Part shown: positions 21,460 to 32,051 of the stretch, in pieces
How positions within the stretch are numbered: the stretch's first letter is position 1
Layout: each line of letters begins with the position of its first letter
Assembly (NCBI GenBank): GCA_028279885.1
Contig: JANQMX010000026.1
Coordinates: 1-64,000, forward strand
DNA from: Rhodovibrionaceae bacterium
GTDB lineage: Bacteria > Pseudomonadota > Alphaproteobacteria > Kiloniellales > DSM-21159
Reading direction: 5' to 3'
Length of the DNA: 64,000 nucleotides
The notes under the pieces: model-generated
Told to the model about the DNA's origin: nothing
Database searches by the model: none
Seen by the model: only the letters and a program-made list of their open reading frames with translations
Made by a program: the position numbers and the translations under genes

Positions 21460-22688
21460 CAGCTACGATAATCGGCATTGATCGAGATGTAGCCGTGGGT
21501 CAGATCGCAGGTCCAAACACGCGCCCGTCCCCGACCGATGCCGACCCCGACGGCGATGTCGATCTCCTGGCCCTTCATGTGCGCTGCCACGGGCGCCTCG
21601 TCGTAGTCCGGCACCCGTTGGCCATTGCGCGCCACCTCAACCCCACCGATGGAAATGGACAGGCGGTCGCGATCCGCCCTCTCGCCGGCCTTGCCGACCG
21701 CCATCACGATGCGGCCCCAGTTGGCGTCTTCGCCGGCGATCGCCGTCTTGACCAATGGCGAGTTGGCGATGGCCAAGGCGATGCGCTTGGCGGCCCGCGC
21801 ACTGGCCGCTTCGCTGACGTCTATGGTGATGAATTTGCTCGCCCCCTCACCGTCCCGCACGACCTGCTGCGCCAGGTCGATCAAGACCTCGTCGAGCGCC
21901 GCGGCGAAGGCCTTGAGTCGCCCGTCCTTCCAGTCCGTGACCGGCGCATTGCCCGCCGCCCCCGTCGCGAAGAGCAGCAGGGTATCGCTCGTCGACGTGT
22001 CCCCATCGACGGTGGTGGCGTTGAAAGAGCGTTCCGCGCCGCGCTCGAGCAGCGCTCGCAATACCCCTGGCGGCAGGTCCGCGTCGGTGAAGACGAAAGA
22101 CAGCATGGTCGCCATATCCGGCGCAATCATGCCTGAGCCCTTGGCGATGCCGCAGATGCGGACCTCCTGCCCATCGATCGTCGCGCTGCGCGCGGCGCCC
22201 TTGGGGAAGGTGTCGGTGGTCATGATCGCTTCAGCAGCCGCCTGCCAGTTGGGCGCCGCCAGCTCGCCGGCCAGGCGTCCGACGCAGTCGGTCACCTTCT
22301 TGTCAGGCAGAGGCTCGCCGATCACGCCGGTGGAGGCCACGAAGACCCGATTTTCCTCCGCGCCGAGCGCCCGACAAACCGCCTCGACGCTGAGCGTGAC
22401 CGACTCGACGCCGGCCGCACCGGTAAAGGCATTGGCGTTGCCGGCATTGACCAAGAGCGCCGCGGCCTGCCCGCCCGTCAGGGCCTTGCGGCACCAGGCA
22501 ATGGCGGCGCTTGCGGTGGCGGACTTGGTCAGCACGCCCGCCACGGCCGCCGGCCGGTCGAAGGCGACCAGCAGCACGTCGGCCCTGTCTTTATACTTGA
22601 TGCCGGCTTCGCCGCAGGCCAATCGCAAGCCGGCGATCGGCGGCAGGCTCGGGAAGCGCGCCGGCGCAAGGGGAGAACGCGCGATCAT
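21459..22688 (-). CDS. argJ: Glutamate N-acetyltransferase / amino-acid acetyltransferase ArgJ
   Basis: Transfers acetyl groups from N-acetylornithine to glutamate, recycling acetate in arginine synthesis. The 409-residue precursor cleaves itself before T194 in the motif APDMATMLSF to give alpha and beta chains. Other family segments are visible: LLVNAGNANAFTG, ASTGVIGEPLP and FPKGAA. Whether it also has N-acetylglutamate synthase activity (bifunctional) is not decided by sequence alone. It lies 27 bases downstream of ppiC and is coupled to mutT. Confidence 0.96.
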   Translation of the reverse strand: MIARSPLAPARFPSLPPIAGLRLACGEAGIKYKDRADVLLVAFDRPAAVAGVLTKSATASAAIAWCRKALTGGQAAALLVNAGNANAFTGAAGVESVTLSVEAVCRALGAEENRVFVASTGVIGEPLPDKKVTDCVGRLAGELAAPNWQAAAEAIMTTDTFPKGAARSATIDGQEVRICGIAKGSGMIAPDMATMLSFVFTDADLPPGVLRALLERGAERSFNATTVDGDTSTSDTLLLFATGAAGNAPVTDWKDGRLKAFAAALDEVLIDLAQQVVRDGEGASKFITIDVSEAASARAAKRIALAIANSPLVKTAIAGEDANWGRIVMAVGKAGERADRDRLSISIGGVEVARNGQRVPDYDEAPVAAHMKGQEIDIAVGVGIGRGRARVWTCDLTHGYISINADYRS

Positions 22689-22715
22689 AGCGGCATGCGC
22701 GGCAGGTTCGCCCGG

Positions 22716-23540
22716 CTACTCTTCGGGTTGAATGATCTCGATGTCCGCGCTGTCGCGCAGCTCTGTCAGCTTGTCCTGAAAGATACTGCGCGTGAGCTCT
22801 TCCGTCAGCTGCTCGCGCATTTCGTCGAGGCTCGGAACCGGCGAATCGCGCTTGTCTTCAACCAGGATCACGTGCCAGCCGAACTGAGTCTGCACCGGCT
22901 CGGCCGTGTAGCTCCCGGGCTCCAGCGCGAAAGCGGCCGCGGAGAAAGCCGGGACCATGGTTCCGCTGGTGAAATAGCCAAGATCGCCGCCACGTGGCCC
23001 GCTGGGACCAATCGAGCGCTCGCCGGCCAACTCGGCGAAATCGGCTCCACCATCGAGCGCCTCGATGATCTCCTTCGCGACTGCCTCGTCTTCTACCAGG
23101 ATGTGACGGGCCTTGACCTGCTGCTCCGGCGGGTTCGCCGCGACGAACTCATCGTATTGAGCTTGGAGCTTCTCATCGGTGACCTCCTGCTCGACGAGGC
23201 GCTCGAGATAAATCTGCCGCATGACCTCCTTCTTCACCTCGGCCAAGCGCTCGATCACTTCTTCGTCAGTCTCCAGGCCCTCGGCACTCGCCGCCTCGGT
23301 GATCAGCTGTATGTCGACCAAACGTTCGAGGAGGACCGGCAGGAGCTCTTCGGCCTGAGCACGCATCTGCGGCGGCAGGTTCGAAGCGGAGGCGAGCACT
23401 TCGGAACGGAGGATTTCCTTGCCGTTAACCTTGGCGACCACCGGATCCGCATCCTGCGCCGACGCGATCTGCGCCGCGCCAAAAAGGACAAGAACACTGC
23501 AGAGAGCCGCAAGAGCGCGGCTGCGTGCGAGGGTCGGCAT
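22716..23540 (-). CDS. Periplasmic peptidyl-prolyl isomerase, parvulin/SurA type
   Basis: Predicted folding helper in the periplasm. The 274-residue protein has a signal peptide (about 1-28, cleavage after ASAQ or nearby), a SurA-N-like helical region (about 30-130) and a parvulin domain (about 140-235) with KARHILVEDE, RGGDLGYFTSGTMVPAF and FGWHVILVED. It sits divergent from secA and upstream of argJ-mutT. The pairing with secA is fitting, since both serve exported proteins, but shared regulation is inference. Confidence 0.93.
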   Translation of the reverse strand: MPTLARSRALAALCSVLVLFGAAQIASAQDADPVVAKVNGKEILRSEVLASASNLPPQMRAQAEELLPVLLERLVDIQLITEAASAEGLETDEEVIERLAEVKKEVMRQIYLERLVEQEVTDEKLQAQYDEFVAANPPEQQVKARHILVEDEAVAKEIIEALDGGADFAELAGERSIGPSGPRGGDLGYFTSGTMVPAFSAAAFALEPGSYTAEPVQTQFGWHVILVEDKRDSPVPSLDEMREQLTEELTRSIFQDKLTELRDSADIEIIQPEE

Positions 23541-23570
23541 GGGCCCTTAGACTCCGTTTGCTGGATGAGA

Positions 23571-23591
23571 CTCGCCGTCCCGCACGGCGAG
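23571..23591 (-). promoter_or_regulatory. Hairpin in the ppiC leader
   Basis: Perfect 8-base arms CTCGCCGT (23571-23578) and ACGGCGAG (23584-23591) flank a 5-base loop, 31-51 bases upstream of the parvulin start codon. It could be a leader RNA structure or an operator. There is no T-run, so it is not a terminator. Confidence 0.4.
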
Positions 23592-23721
23592 GTACGCTCC
23601 GTATTGGTAGCGCAACTTTGCAGAAGGACTGAGCAATCACAAGGGCGCGTTGGATAATGCGCCGAGCCCGATCAGCGCAAAAAACCAGCCAAAAATTGCG
23701 GATAATGCGCCTTGCGTCACG

Positions 23722-23750
23722 TTGACAGGCCCTATGGCGAGGCATATCTG
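23722..23750 (+). promoter_or_regulatory. Sigma-70-type promoter of secA
   Basis: A perfect TTGACA (23722-23727) is followed after exactly 17 bases by TATCTG (23745-23750), 64 bases before the secA start codon. The -35 matches the consensus fully and the -10 only in part. A 12-base direct repeat, GGATAATGCGCC at 23652-23663 and 23700-23711, lies just upstream and may be a regulatory element. Confidence 0.5.
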
Positions 23751-23813
23751 TCAGCAACGGCGCGACCATTTCGGGCGAACCGCCGCCGCCATCACATTGC
23801 ATTGAGGATTTGA

Positions 23814-26573
23814 ATGCTTCAGGCGATTGCCAAGAGCTTCTTTGGCTCCGCCAACGATAGGTTCTTGAAGCAGCTGCGCAAGGACGTTGAGGCGATCAAC
23901 GCCCTGGAAAAGGACTTCGAAGCACTGAGCGACGAAGACCTGCGCGCGAAAACGGACGAATACCGCCGCCGCATCGAAGAGGGTGCGCGGCTTGACGATC
24001 TGTTGCATGAGGCCTTTGCCACTGTACGCGAAGCTGCCAAGCGTACGCTTGGCCAGCGTCATTTCGACGTACAGCTGCTCGGCGGCATCGTCTTGCATCG
24101 CGGCATGATCGCCGAGATGAAGACGGGTGAAGGCAAGACCTTGGTCGCCACCCTTCCTGTTTACCTCAATGCCGTGTCAGGCAAAGGCGTGCATATCGTC
24201 ACCGTCAACGACTACTTGGCGCAGCGCGATGCCGTTTGGATGGGCCAGATTTACCAGTTTCTCGGACTGTCGGTCGGCTGCATCGTTCATGGCCTTTCCG
24301 ACGAGGAGCGCCGCGCCCAGTATGCCTGCGACGTAACCTACGGGACGAACAACGAATACGGATTCGACTACCTGCGGGACAACATGAAGTTCCGTCTGGA
24401 AGACATGGTCCAAAGGGAGTTCAACTTCGCCATCGTCGACGAGGTCGATTCCATCCTGATCGACGAAGCGCGGACGCCGCTCATCATCTCGGGCCCGGCG
24501 GAAGACTCCTCCGAGCTCTACCGGACGATCGACACGCTCATTCCCCACCTCGAGGAAGAGCACTACGAGAAGGACGAGAAGGCACGCTCCGTCAGCCTGA
24601 CCGACGCCGGTGTCGAGCGCACCGAGGAGCTGCTGCGCGAGAGCGGCCTCATCGAAAGCGGTTCGCTGTACGATATCCAGAACGTGACGCTGCTGCATCA
24701 CGTCAATCAGGCGCTCAAAGCCCATAAGCTCTTCACTCGGGATACCGACTACATCGTCAAAGACGACAAGGTCATCATCATCGACGAGTTCACGGGCCGC
24801 ATGATGGAGGGCCGACGCTATTCCGAGGGCCTGCACCAGGCGATCGAGGCCAAAGAAAAGGCGGCCATCCAGCAGGAAAACCAGACGCTCGCCTCCATCA
24901 CCTTCCAGAACTACTTCCGGCTCTATCCCAAGCTTGGCGGCATGACCGGCACGGCAATGACCGAAGCCGGGGAGTTCAGCGAGATCTACGGGATGGAAGT
25001 GATCGAGATCCCGACGAACGTTACGGTCGAGCGCAAGGACCATGACGATCAGGTCTATCGCACGGCCAAGGAAAAGTACGACGCCATCGTCGAGCAGATC
25101 GAGGAGTGCCGCGGCCGCAATCAGCCGGTGCTGGTCGGCACGGTGTCGATCGAAAAGTCGGAGACTCTGGCCGAGATCCTGAAGGCCAAGCGCATCCCCC
25201 ACAAGGTCCTCAACGCGCGCTACCACGAGCAGGAGGCCTACATCATCGCCCAGGCCGGCGCGCCCGGCGCCGTAACGATCGCCACCAACATGGCCGGTCG
25301 CGGCACCGACATACAGTTGGGCGGCAATGTCGACATGCGGATCGGCCAAGAGGCGGCGCCCATCGAGGATGCGGCCAAGCGCGACAAGAAGATCGAGCAG
25401 ATTCAGGCTGAGGTCGCGGCCAATCGCGAGGTCGTGCTCGGGGCGGGCGGCCTGTTCGTGCTCGGCACCGAGCGACACGAAAGCCGCCGCATCGACAATC
25501 AGCTGCGCGGACGCTCGGGACGCCAAGGCGACCCGGGCGCCTCCATGTTCTTCCTGTCTTTGGAAGACGATCTCATGCGCATCTTCGGCTCGGAGCGCAT
25601 GGACAGCATGCTGCGCAAGCTGGGGCTGGAGGAAGGCGAAGCCATCATTCATCCTTGGGTCAACAAGGCCCTGGAAAAGGCGCAGCAGAAGGTCGAAGCG
25701 CGCAACTACGAAATCCGCAAAAACCTGCTCAAGTTCGACGACGTGATGAACGACCAGCGCAAGGTCGTTTACGAGCAGCGCAAGGACCTGATGCGCGTCG
25801 AAGAGGTTCAGGAGACCGTCGCCGATATGCGTCACGAGGTGGTCGATCTTATGGTCAGCCGCTTCATCCCCAAGGATGCCTATTCCGAACAGTGGGAGAT
25901 CGGGGCGCTTCACGAAGAATGCCTGCGCATCTTCGGCATGGACCTGCCGGTCGCCGACTGGGCCAAGGAAGAGGGCATCGCCGACGCAGAGATCAACGAG
26001 CGGATCCGGCGGGCCATCGACGAGAAGATGGCGGCCAAATCAGCCAACTACGGCCGCGATATCATGCGCCAGGCCGAGAAGCAGGTGCTTCTCGCCGTGC
26101 TGGACAAGCAGTGGAAAGAGCATCTCCTCGTGCTCGATCATCTGCGGCACGGCATCGGCTTGCGCGCCTATGCCCAGCGCGACCCGCTGCACGAATACAA
26201 GCGGGAGGCGTTCGAGCTCTTCGAAGGCATGCTGGACAGCACGCGCGAGGAGACAACGCTGTTGCTCAGCCACGTCGAAATCCAGACGCCGAGCCTCAGT
26301 CAGATGATGCCGCGCCAGGAACCGGCCGAGATGCATGAGACTCGGCAGGACCCGGCGTTTGCCGATGCCCAGGCGGAACCCGCGCTTGCTGGCGCCGAAG
26401 CTGGCCCGCCGCCACGGCCCGCACAACCCGCAAAGCCGACGCCGGTCCGCCACGCCGCGGCGGCAGAGATCGATCCCAACGATCCGAGCACCTGGGGAAA
26501 AGTGCCGCGCAATGCGCCTTGCCCTTGCGGCTCGGGAAAGAAGTATAAGCACTGTCACGGTAAGACCGGCTGA
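23814..26573 (+). CDS. secA: Preprotein translocase ATPase SecA
   Basis: Motor ATPase that pushes unfolded precursor proteins through SecYEG. The 919-residue protein shows the DEAD-motor signatures in order: [20 protein letters not shown] (Walker A), [19 protein letters not shown] (Walker B), the preprotein cross-linking and scaffold domains, and [14 protein letters not shown] in the second nucleotide-binding fold. The C-terminal tail ends with the zinc and SecB-binding motif [14 protein letters not shown]. The start [16 protein letters not shown] is typical and preceded by TTGAGG. It is divergent from ppiC and followed by accA after 85 bases. Confidence 0.98.
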   Translation: MLQAIAKSFFGSANDRFLKQLRKDVEAINALEKDFEALSDEDLRAKTDEYRRRIEEGARLDDLLHEAFATVREAAKRTLGQRHFDVQLLGGIVLHRGMIAEMKTGEGKTLVATLPVYLNAVSGKGVHIVTVNDYLAQRDAVWMGQIYQFLGLSVGCIVHGLSDEERRAQYACDVTYGTNNEYGFDYLRDNMKFRLEDMVQREFNFAIVDEVDSILIDEARTPLIISGPAEDSSELYRTIDTLIPHLEEEHYEKDEKARSVSLTDAGVERTEELLRESGLIESGSLYDIQNVTLLHHVNQALKAHKLFTRDTDYIVKDDKVIIIDEFTGRMMEGRRYSEGLHQAIEAKEKAAIQQENQTLASITFQNYFRLYPKLGGMTGTAMTEAGEFSEIYGMEVIEIPTNVTVERKDHDDQVYRTAKEKYDAIVEQIEECRGRNQPVLVGTVSIEKSETLAEILKAKRIPHKVLNARYHEQEAYIIAQAGAPGAVTIATNMAGRGTDIQLGGNVDMRIGQEAAPIEDAAKRDKKIEQIQAEVAANREVVLGAGGLFVLGTERHESRRIDNQLRGRSGRQGDPGASMFFLSLEDDLMRIFGSERMDSMLRKLGLEEGEAIIHPWVNKALEKAQQKVEARNYEIRKNLLKFDDVMNDQRKVVYEQRKDLMRVEEVQETVADMRHEVVDLMVSRFIPKDAYSEQWEIGALHEECLRIFGMDLPVADWAKEEGIADAEINERIRRAIDEKMAAKSANYGRDIMRQAEKQVLLAVLDKQWKEHLLVLDHLRHGIGLRAYAQRDPLHEYKREAFELFEGMLDSTREETTLLLSHVEIQTPSLSQMMPRQEPAEMHETRQDPAFADAQAEPALAGAEAGPPPRPAQPAKPTPVRHAAAAEIDPNDPSTWGKVPRNAPCPCGSGKKYKHCHGKTG

Positions 26574-26658
26574 CGGTTCCAGTCGGCCTGGTTCCATTCA
26601 CTTGCCATCTTGCTGGCGACGGCGGCGCTTTCCGCGCTCCGTTTGAGCGGCTCTCGCT

Positions 26659-27615
<957 letters not shown>

Positions 27616-27677
27616 AGCATAGCCGACCGCCGGCCAGCGAACTGGTCAATCAACCGAGACGCACTTATCGTTCGTGC

Positions 27678-29720
27678 ATGGCTTCGAACGACCCTCTGCT
27701 GCAACCCTACAAGCTTAAGCATCTCACCCTGCGCAATCGGATTATGTCGACGGCGCATGAGCCGTCTTACTCTGAAGACGGTCTGCCGAAAGACACCTAC
27801 CGCCTTTACCACCTGGAGAAGGCCAAGGGCGGCATTGCGCTGACCATGACCGCCGGCTCGGCCATCGTCTCCCGCGACTCGGCACCGGCCTTCGGCAACC
27901 TGCACGCTTACCGCGATGAGATCGTGCCTTGGCTCAGGCGCTTGGCCGACGACTGCCACGAGGCCGGCAGCGCGGTCATGATACAGCTGACCCACCTCGG
28001 CCGGCGCACCAATTGGAACAAGGCCGACTGGTTTCCCGTCCTTGCCCCTTCGCCGGTGCGTGAGCCGGCCCACCGCGCCTTTCCCAAGGAAATCGAGGAC
28101 TAGGATATGGACCGCATCGTCGCGGACTATGCCGCGGCGGCGCAACGCATGCAGGCGGCCGGCCTCGATGGCATCGAACTCGAATGTTACGGCCACCTGC
28201 TCGACCAGTTCTGGTCGCCCGCCACCAACAGACGCGAGGACGACTACAACGGCAGCTTGGACAATCGCCTGCGCTTCATTTTTCGCGTCCTGGACGCCAT
28301 CCGTGCGGCGGTGGGCGCGGACTTCATCGTCGGCTTGAGACTGGTCACCGACGAGGACTGGGAGAAGGGCCTGTCGCGGGAGGAGGGAATCGAGATCGCA
28401 CAACGGCTGGTCGCTAGCGGGCAGATCGATTTTCTCAACGTCATTCGCGGCCACATCGACTCCGATGCCGCCCTGCGCTACGTCATCCCGGTGCAAGGCA
28501 TGCGCTCAGCCCCGCATCTCGACTTGGCCGGCGAGCTGCGCGAGGCGACGAAGTTTCCGGTCTTTCACGCAGCCCGCATCAACGACGTTGCCACGGCACG
28601 GCACGCCATAGCCAGCGGCAAGCTCGACATGGTGGGGATGACGCGAGCGCACCTGGCCGACCCCCACATTGCCCGCAAGGTCGCCGAAGGGCGGGAGGAA
28701 GAGATCCGCCCTTGCGTCGGCGCGACCTACTGCCTGGACCGCATCTACGAGGGCCACGGCGCGCTTTGCATCCACAACCCGGCAACCGGTCGCGAAGCCA
28801 CCATGCCGCATGTCATCGCACGTCGCGAAGGGCCGCAGCGGAAGGTGGTGATCGTCGGCGCCGGCCCGGCCGGCTTGGAGGCGGCCCGCGTCTCAGCCTT
28901 ACGCGGACACGACGTGGTGATGTTCGAGGCCGCCGATCAGGCCGGCGGACAGATCCGCTTGCTGACCCGGAGCAAGCGGCGCAGCGAGCTGATCGGCATT
29001 GTCGACTGGCGCCTGGAGCGACTGGCGGATCTGGGTGTCCAGATCCACTACAACCGTTACGCTGAGCCTGATGATGTTTTGGCGGAGACGCCGGGCGTTG
29101 TGTTGATCGCGACCGGCGGCCTACCTCAGTCGCCCGCTCTTGAAGCCGGAGACGACCTGGTCGTGTCCAGTTGGGACATCCTCTCCGGCGAAACCAAGCC
29201 GGCCGAGGAGGTGCTGCTCTATGACGACAACGGCGCCCACCCTGGCATGCAGGCCGCCGAAGCCATCGCGGAGGACGGCAGCAGCCTGGAACTGGTGACG
29301 CCGGAGCGTTTCTTCGCACCGGAAATCGGGGGGCTCAATCACGCCGCCTATGCCGAGGTCTTCCACGCCAAGGGGGTACGCGTCACCATCAACAGCCGCG
29401 TGCTGGGCGTGCAGCGACAAGCCAACCGCCTCGCCGCCGTCATCGGCAGCGATTATCATGACCGGCGGGAGGAGCGGATCGTCGACCAGGTGGTGGTGGA
29501 GCATGGCACGCTGCCGCTCGACGAGCTCTACTTCGCTCTCAAACCAAGCTCCAGCAACCTCGGTGCCTGCGACTACGACGCCCTGCGGGAGGGGCGCCCG
29601 CAATCCCTGACGGAAAACCCGGACGGAGAGTTCCAGCTCTTCCGCATCGGCGATGCGGTCTCCTCGCGCAACATCCACGCGGCCATCTACGACGCACTGC
29701 GGTTGTGCAAGGACTTCTAA
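27678..29720 (+). pseudogene. NADH:flavin oxidoreductase (TMADH/DCR/N-methylproline demethylase-like) interrupted by TAG
   Basis: One reading frame encodes an about 680-residue protein with an FMN-binding old-yellow-enzyme TIM barrel followed by an FAD/NAD(P)-binding domain, the layout of trimethylamine dehydrogenase, 2,4-dienoyl-CoA reductase and N-methylproline demethylase. A single TAG at 28101-28103 interrupts it after residue 141, with homology resuming immediately in the same frame. The barrel start (LRNRIMSTAHEPSY, MIQLTHLGRR) is upstream; the rest of the barrel (GIELECYGHLLDQFWSPATN), an iron-sulfur region and VVIVGAGPAGLEAARVSA are downstream. The stop sits where Trp or an aromatic residue would fit (EIED-x-DMDR), so TGG to TAG is the simplest change. 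It may be an assembly error, a recent nonsense mutation or a working split gene. Confidence 0.8.
28107..29720 (+). CDS. C-terminal part of the interrupted flavin oxidoreductase, possible re-initiation product
   Basis: If translation restarts at the ATG at 28107, 3 bases after the TAG, a 537-residue protein would result. GAGGA at 28095-28099 is spaced seven bases from this ATG, a good ribosome binding site. The product would carry the second part of the FMN barrel, cysteines C-x5-C-x11-C (28713-28769) where relatives have a four-Cys [4Fe-4S] motif, and the complete FAD/NAD(P) domain ending FRIGDAVSSRNIHAAIYDAL. Without the first barrel strands it is probably not functional alone, though the two pieces could associate. 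The coding quality after the stop remains high, with no further damage. Confidence 0.55.
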   Translation: MDRIVADYAAAAQRMQAAGLDGIELECYGHLLDQFWSPATNRREDDYNGSLDNRLRFIFRVLDAIRAAVGADFIVGLRLVTDEDWEKGLSREEGIEIAQRLVASGQIDFLNVIRGHIDSDAALRYVIPVQGMRSAPHLDLAGELREATKFPVFHAARINDVATARHAIASGKLDMVGMTRAHLADPHIARKVAEGREEEIRPCVGATYCLDRIYEGHGALCIHNPATGREATMPHVIARREGPQRKVVIVGAGPAGLEAARVSALRGHDVVMFEAADQAGGQIRLLTRSKRRSELIGIVDWRLERLADLGVQIHYNRYAEPDDVLAETPGVVLIATGGLPQSPALEAGDDLVVSSWDILSGETKPAEEVLLYDDNGAHPGMQAAEAIAEDGSSLELVTPERFFAPEIGGLNHAAYAEVFHAKGVRVTINSRVLGVQRQANRLAAVIGSDYHDRREERIVDQVVVEHGTLPLDELYFALKPSSSNLGACDYDALREGRPQSLTENPDGEFQLFRIGDAVSSRNIHAAIYDALRLCKDF

Positions 29721-29776
29721 GCGGCGACACCGCAACCCATGTGAAGAGCAGCACGAGCCTTCCCAGGAGATGCCCC

Positions 29777-30154
29777 ATGAGCCAAACTGCCCGTCGGATG
29801 CGCATTCCCGACGAGACACACCCCATCACCATCAGCGACCACGATGAGACGGTGGAAGTCTACCTCGCCGGAGCACGCATCGCCCGCAGCGACCGGGCCC
29901 TGAAGCTCGCCGAGGCCAGTTATCCGCACGTCTTTTACATCCCGCGCGAGGATGTCGACATGAGCGCGCTGCGTCGACGGGACGATACCAGCTACTGCCC
30001 CTACAAGGGCGATGCCAACTACTACGATATCGAGACGGGCGACGAGGCCGCGGAAAAGGCCGTCTGGACCTATGAGGCACCTTACGACGCCGTAGCCTCC
30101 ATCAAGGACCACCTCGCCTTCTACATCGACAAAGTCGAGCTGCGGTTAGCCTAA
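29777..30154 (+). CDS. DUF427 domain protein
   Basis: A 125-residue single-domain protein of the DUF427 family. Characteristic segments are VEVYLAGARIARSDRAL, SYPHVFYIPREDVDM and SYCPYKGDANYYDI. No catalytic role is established for the family. The ATG at 29777 is chosen because AGGAGA lies seven bases upstream; the open frame reaches back to 29705 with no homology. It follows the flavin oxidoreductase by 56 bases on the same strand and may be co-transcribed. It converges with the ClC transporter gene through a CTAA stop overlap. Confidence 0.88.
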   Translation: MSQTARRMRIPDETHPITISDHDETVEVYLAGARIARSDRALKLAEASYPHVFYIPREDVDMSALRRRDDTSYCPYKGDANYYDIETGDEAAEKAVWTYEAPYDAVASIKDHLAFYIDKVELRLA

Positions 30155-31953
30155 GGATCGCCGCTCTCTTCCCGGCGCACCTGCTGCAGGGCGCGGTGAT
30201 AGGCCGTCATTGCCTCATGCTCGTGGACGAAGCCGAGCAGCCGGCGACTTTGCTTGTTGTCGACAACTGGCAAATGCGGCTCGGCGCTGGTCTGAAAGAC
30301 CCGGATGGCCGTGCTGAGACCGTCGTCCGCTAGCAAAACCGGCGGCCGCTTGCGCGCCAAGTCCTCGGCCGTCAGCTTCTCCTGCGCCTCGCTGTCGAAG
30401 GCCAGATGCGCCAGCTCGGCGAAGGTGATGGTACCGCGTAGAGCGCCGTCCCCGTCGCAAACCAGAAGCTCCCCAAACGGCGCCCGAACCAAAGCGTCGC
30501 GTACTTCGGCGAAAGGCGCGTCGGGCGTCACGGTGGCGTAGTTGCTGTCCAGGAGGCTGCGCACCTTGGTCTCGTTGAGTATCTCGGTCTCCTGCCCGCG
30601 GCGCAGATTGACACCGCGCCGGGCAAGCTGCCAGGCGAAGAAAGACGCCAAGTTGGCTTGCTGGACCACCACGGACGCAATGGCCGTCGCCACCATGAGC
30701 GCGATCGTCAGCTCGTAGTCTCCGGTCAGCTCGAAGATCATCAGGATGGTGGAAATCGGCGCGCCCAGAACCGCGCCTGCCACAGCACCCATGCCGATCA
30801 CGGTGTAGGCACCGCTGCCGGACGACAGCTCCGGGAAGAGTTGCGTGGCCACGATGCCGAAGGCGCCGCCCAGCATGGCGCCGAGAAAGAGCGACGGCGA
30901 GAAGACACCGCCACCAAAGCCTGCGCCCAGGCAGATCGCCGTGGCGGCGACCTTGAGCACCAGCAGGATTACCAGCGTTTCGAAGGAGTAGAGGGCCTGC
31001 AGGGCCTTGTCCGTCGCCTCGTAGCCGACCCCAAGAACTTCAGGGTAGGCCAGCGCAATGCAGCCGATCGCCAGCCCGGCAACGGCTGGACGCAGAACGA
31101 CTGGAATCTTGGCGCGCTCGAACAGCTTCGCCGAAACGGCCACGGACTGGGTGAAGACGATGGCCAACAGCGCCGCTGCCAAACCGAGCAGGGCAAAGGC
31201 CGGGAACTCCCAGAACGAAGCGATCTCGTAGGACTGCGGAAGGATGAAGGCCGGGAAGTCGCCATAGTGCATGCGGCTGATAACCGTACCGACAACCGAG
31301 GCGATGACGATGGGCGCGAAGGCGGAGAGCGCGTAGTGGCCGACCACGACCTCAAGGGCGAAGAAGACCCCGGCGATCGGAGCATTGAACGAGGCGGCTA
31401 TGGCGGCCGCCACGCCGCAGCCGAGCAGCGTGCGGGTCAAGCGGCGGCCAAGATGCAGCCAGCCGGCCAGGCAGGATGCGAGGCTAGCGCCGAGATGGAC
31501 CACGGGGCCCTCCCGTCCGACCGAGGCTCCGACGCCGATAGAGGCGGCCGAGAGGGTGGCCGCCTTGAGCCCGTCGGTGGCACGCAGCTGACCGCCCCGC
31601 AGCGCCACGGACTCGATGACATCCGCAACGCCTTGCGGCTTTCGGTCCGGCATCGCGTAGCGCAGGAAAAGCCCGATGGCGAGGCCCCCAAGCGTCGTCG
31701 CGAGAAGCACGCGCCACCAAGGCATCTGCGCCGCGTAGCTGTTGAAGAGCTCGTCGACGATCCAATTGCCGTAGGCCAGGGCGCGAAAGAGATCGATGCC
31801 ATAGCGAAACCCGATGGCCGCCAGGCCGGCGGCCACGCCGATCAGGATGGCGAGCCCGCCGAGTATGATGTGGTCGTTGGCCCACAGCCGCTTGAGCCAG
31901 CGGACCCAGGCTCTGCTCCTCGTCAACGCATGTAAATCGGCTGAAATCGCCAT
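30151..31953 (-). CDS. ClC-family chloride channel/antiporter with CBS pair
   Basis: Membrane protein of 600 residues with about ten or more hydrophobic segments (about 25-445) and two C-terminal CBS domains (about 460-590) that usually bind adenine nucleotides. The central signature GREGPVVHLG is present with its gating glutamate, as are the FFALEVVVGH glutamate that passes protons in exchangers and GGGVFSPSLFLGAMLGG. The first selectivity motif, GSGIP, is not conserved (PQGVADVIE), as seen in some bacterial relatives. The gating and proton glutamates favour a Cl-/H+ exchanger over a passive channel; this is inferred from residues only. It is divergent from ugpB. Confidence 0.9.
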   Translation of the reverse strand: MAISADLHALTRSRAWVRWLKRLWANDHIILGGLAILIGVAAGLAAIGFRYGIDLFRALAYGNWIVDELFNSYAAQMPWWRVLLATTLGGLAIGLFLRYAMPDRKPQGVADVIESVALRGGQLRATDGLKAATLSAASIGVGASVGREGPVVHLGASLASCLAGWLHLGRRLTRTLLGCGVAAAIAASFNAPIAGVFFALEVVVGHYALSAFAPIVIASVVGTVISRMHYGDFPAFILPQSYEIASFWEFPAFALLGLAAALLAIVFTQSVAVSAKLFERAKIPVVLRPAVAGLAIGCIALAYPEVLGVGYEATDKALQALYSFETLVILLVLKVAATAICLGAGFGGGVFSPSLFLGAMLGGAFGIVATQLFPELSSGSGAYTVIGMGAVAGAVLGAPISTILMIFELTGDYELTIALMVATAIASVVVQQANLASFFAWQLARRGVNLRRGQETEILNETKVRSLLDSNYATVTPDAPFAEVRDALVRAPFGELLVCDGDGALRGTITFAELAHLAFDSEAQEKLTAEDLARKRPPVLLADDGLSTAIRVFQTSAEPHLPVVDNKQSRRLLGFVHEHEAMTAYHRALQQVRREESGDP

Positions 31954-32051
31954 TTCTGTTCGGTGGATATCACTGTGGTCAGGCGTGGTTTTTCCAGAGC
32001 CTAACGAAGCCGCCTTATTGCGCCATGATGCCCACCGTCATAGCATGGCAT

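Noticed and set aside
24177-25913. 578-codon minus-strand ORF opposite secA
   Set aside because: Antisense shadow of an unmistakable SecA; no motif in the translated product.
28101-28103. Pyrrolysine insertion at the TAG of the flavin oxidoreductase
   Set aside because: Pyrrolysine is known from the Mtm/Mtb/Mtt corrinoid methyltransferases, not this flavoprotein family, and no pyl genes are visible. A Trp-to-stop change is simpler.
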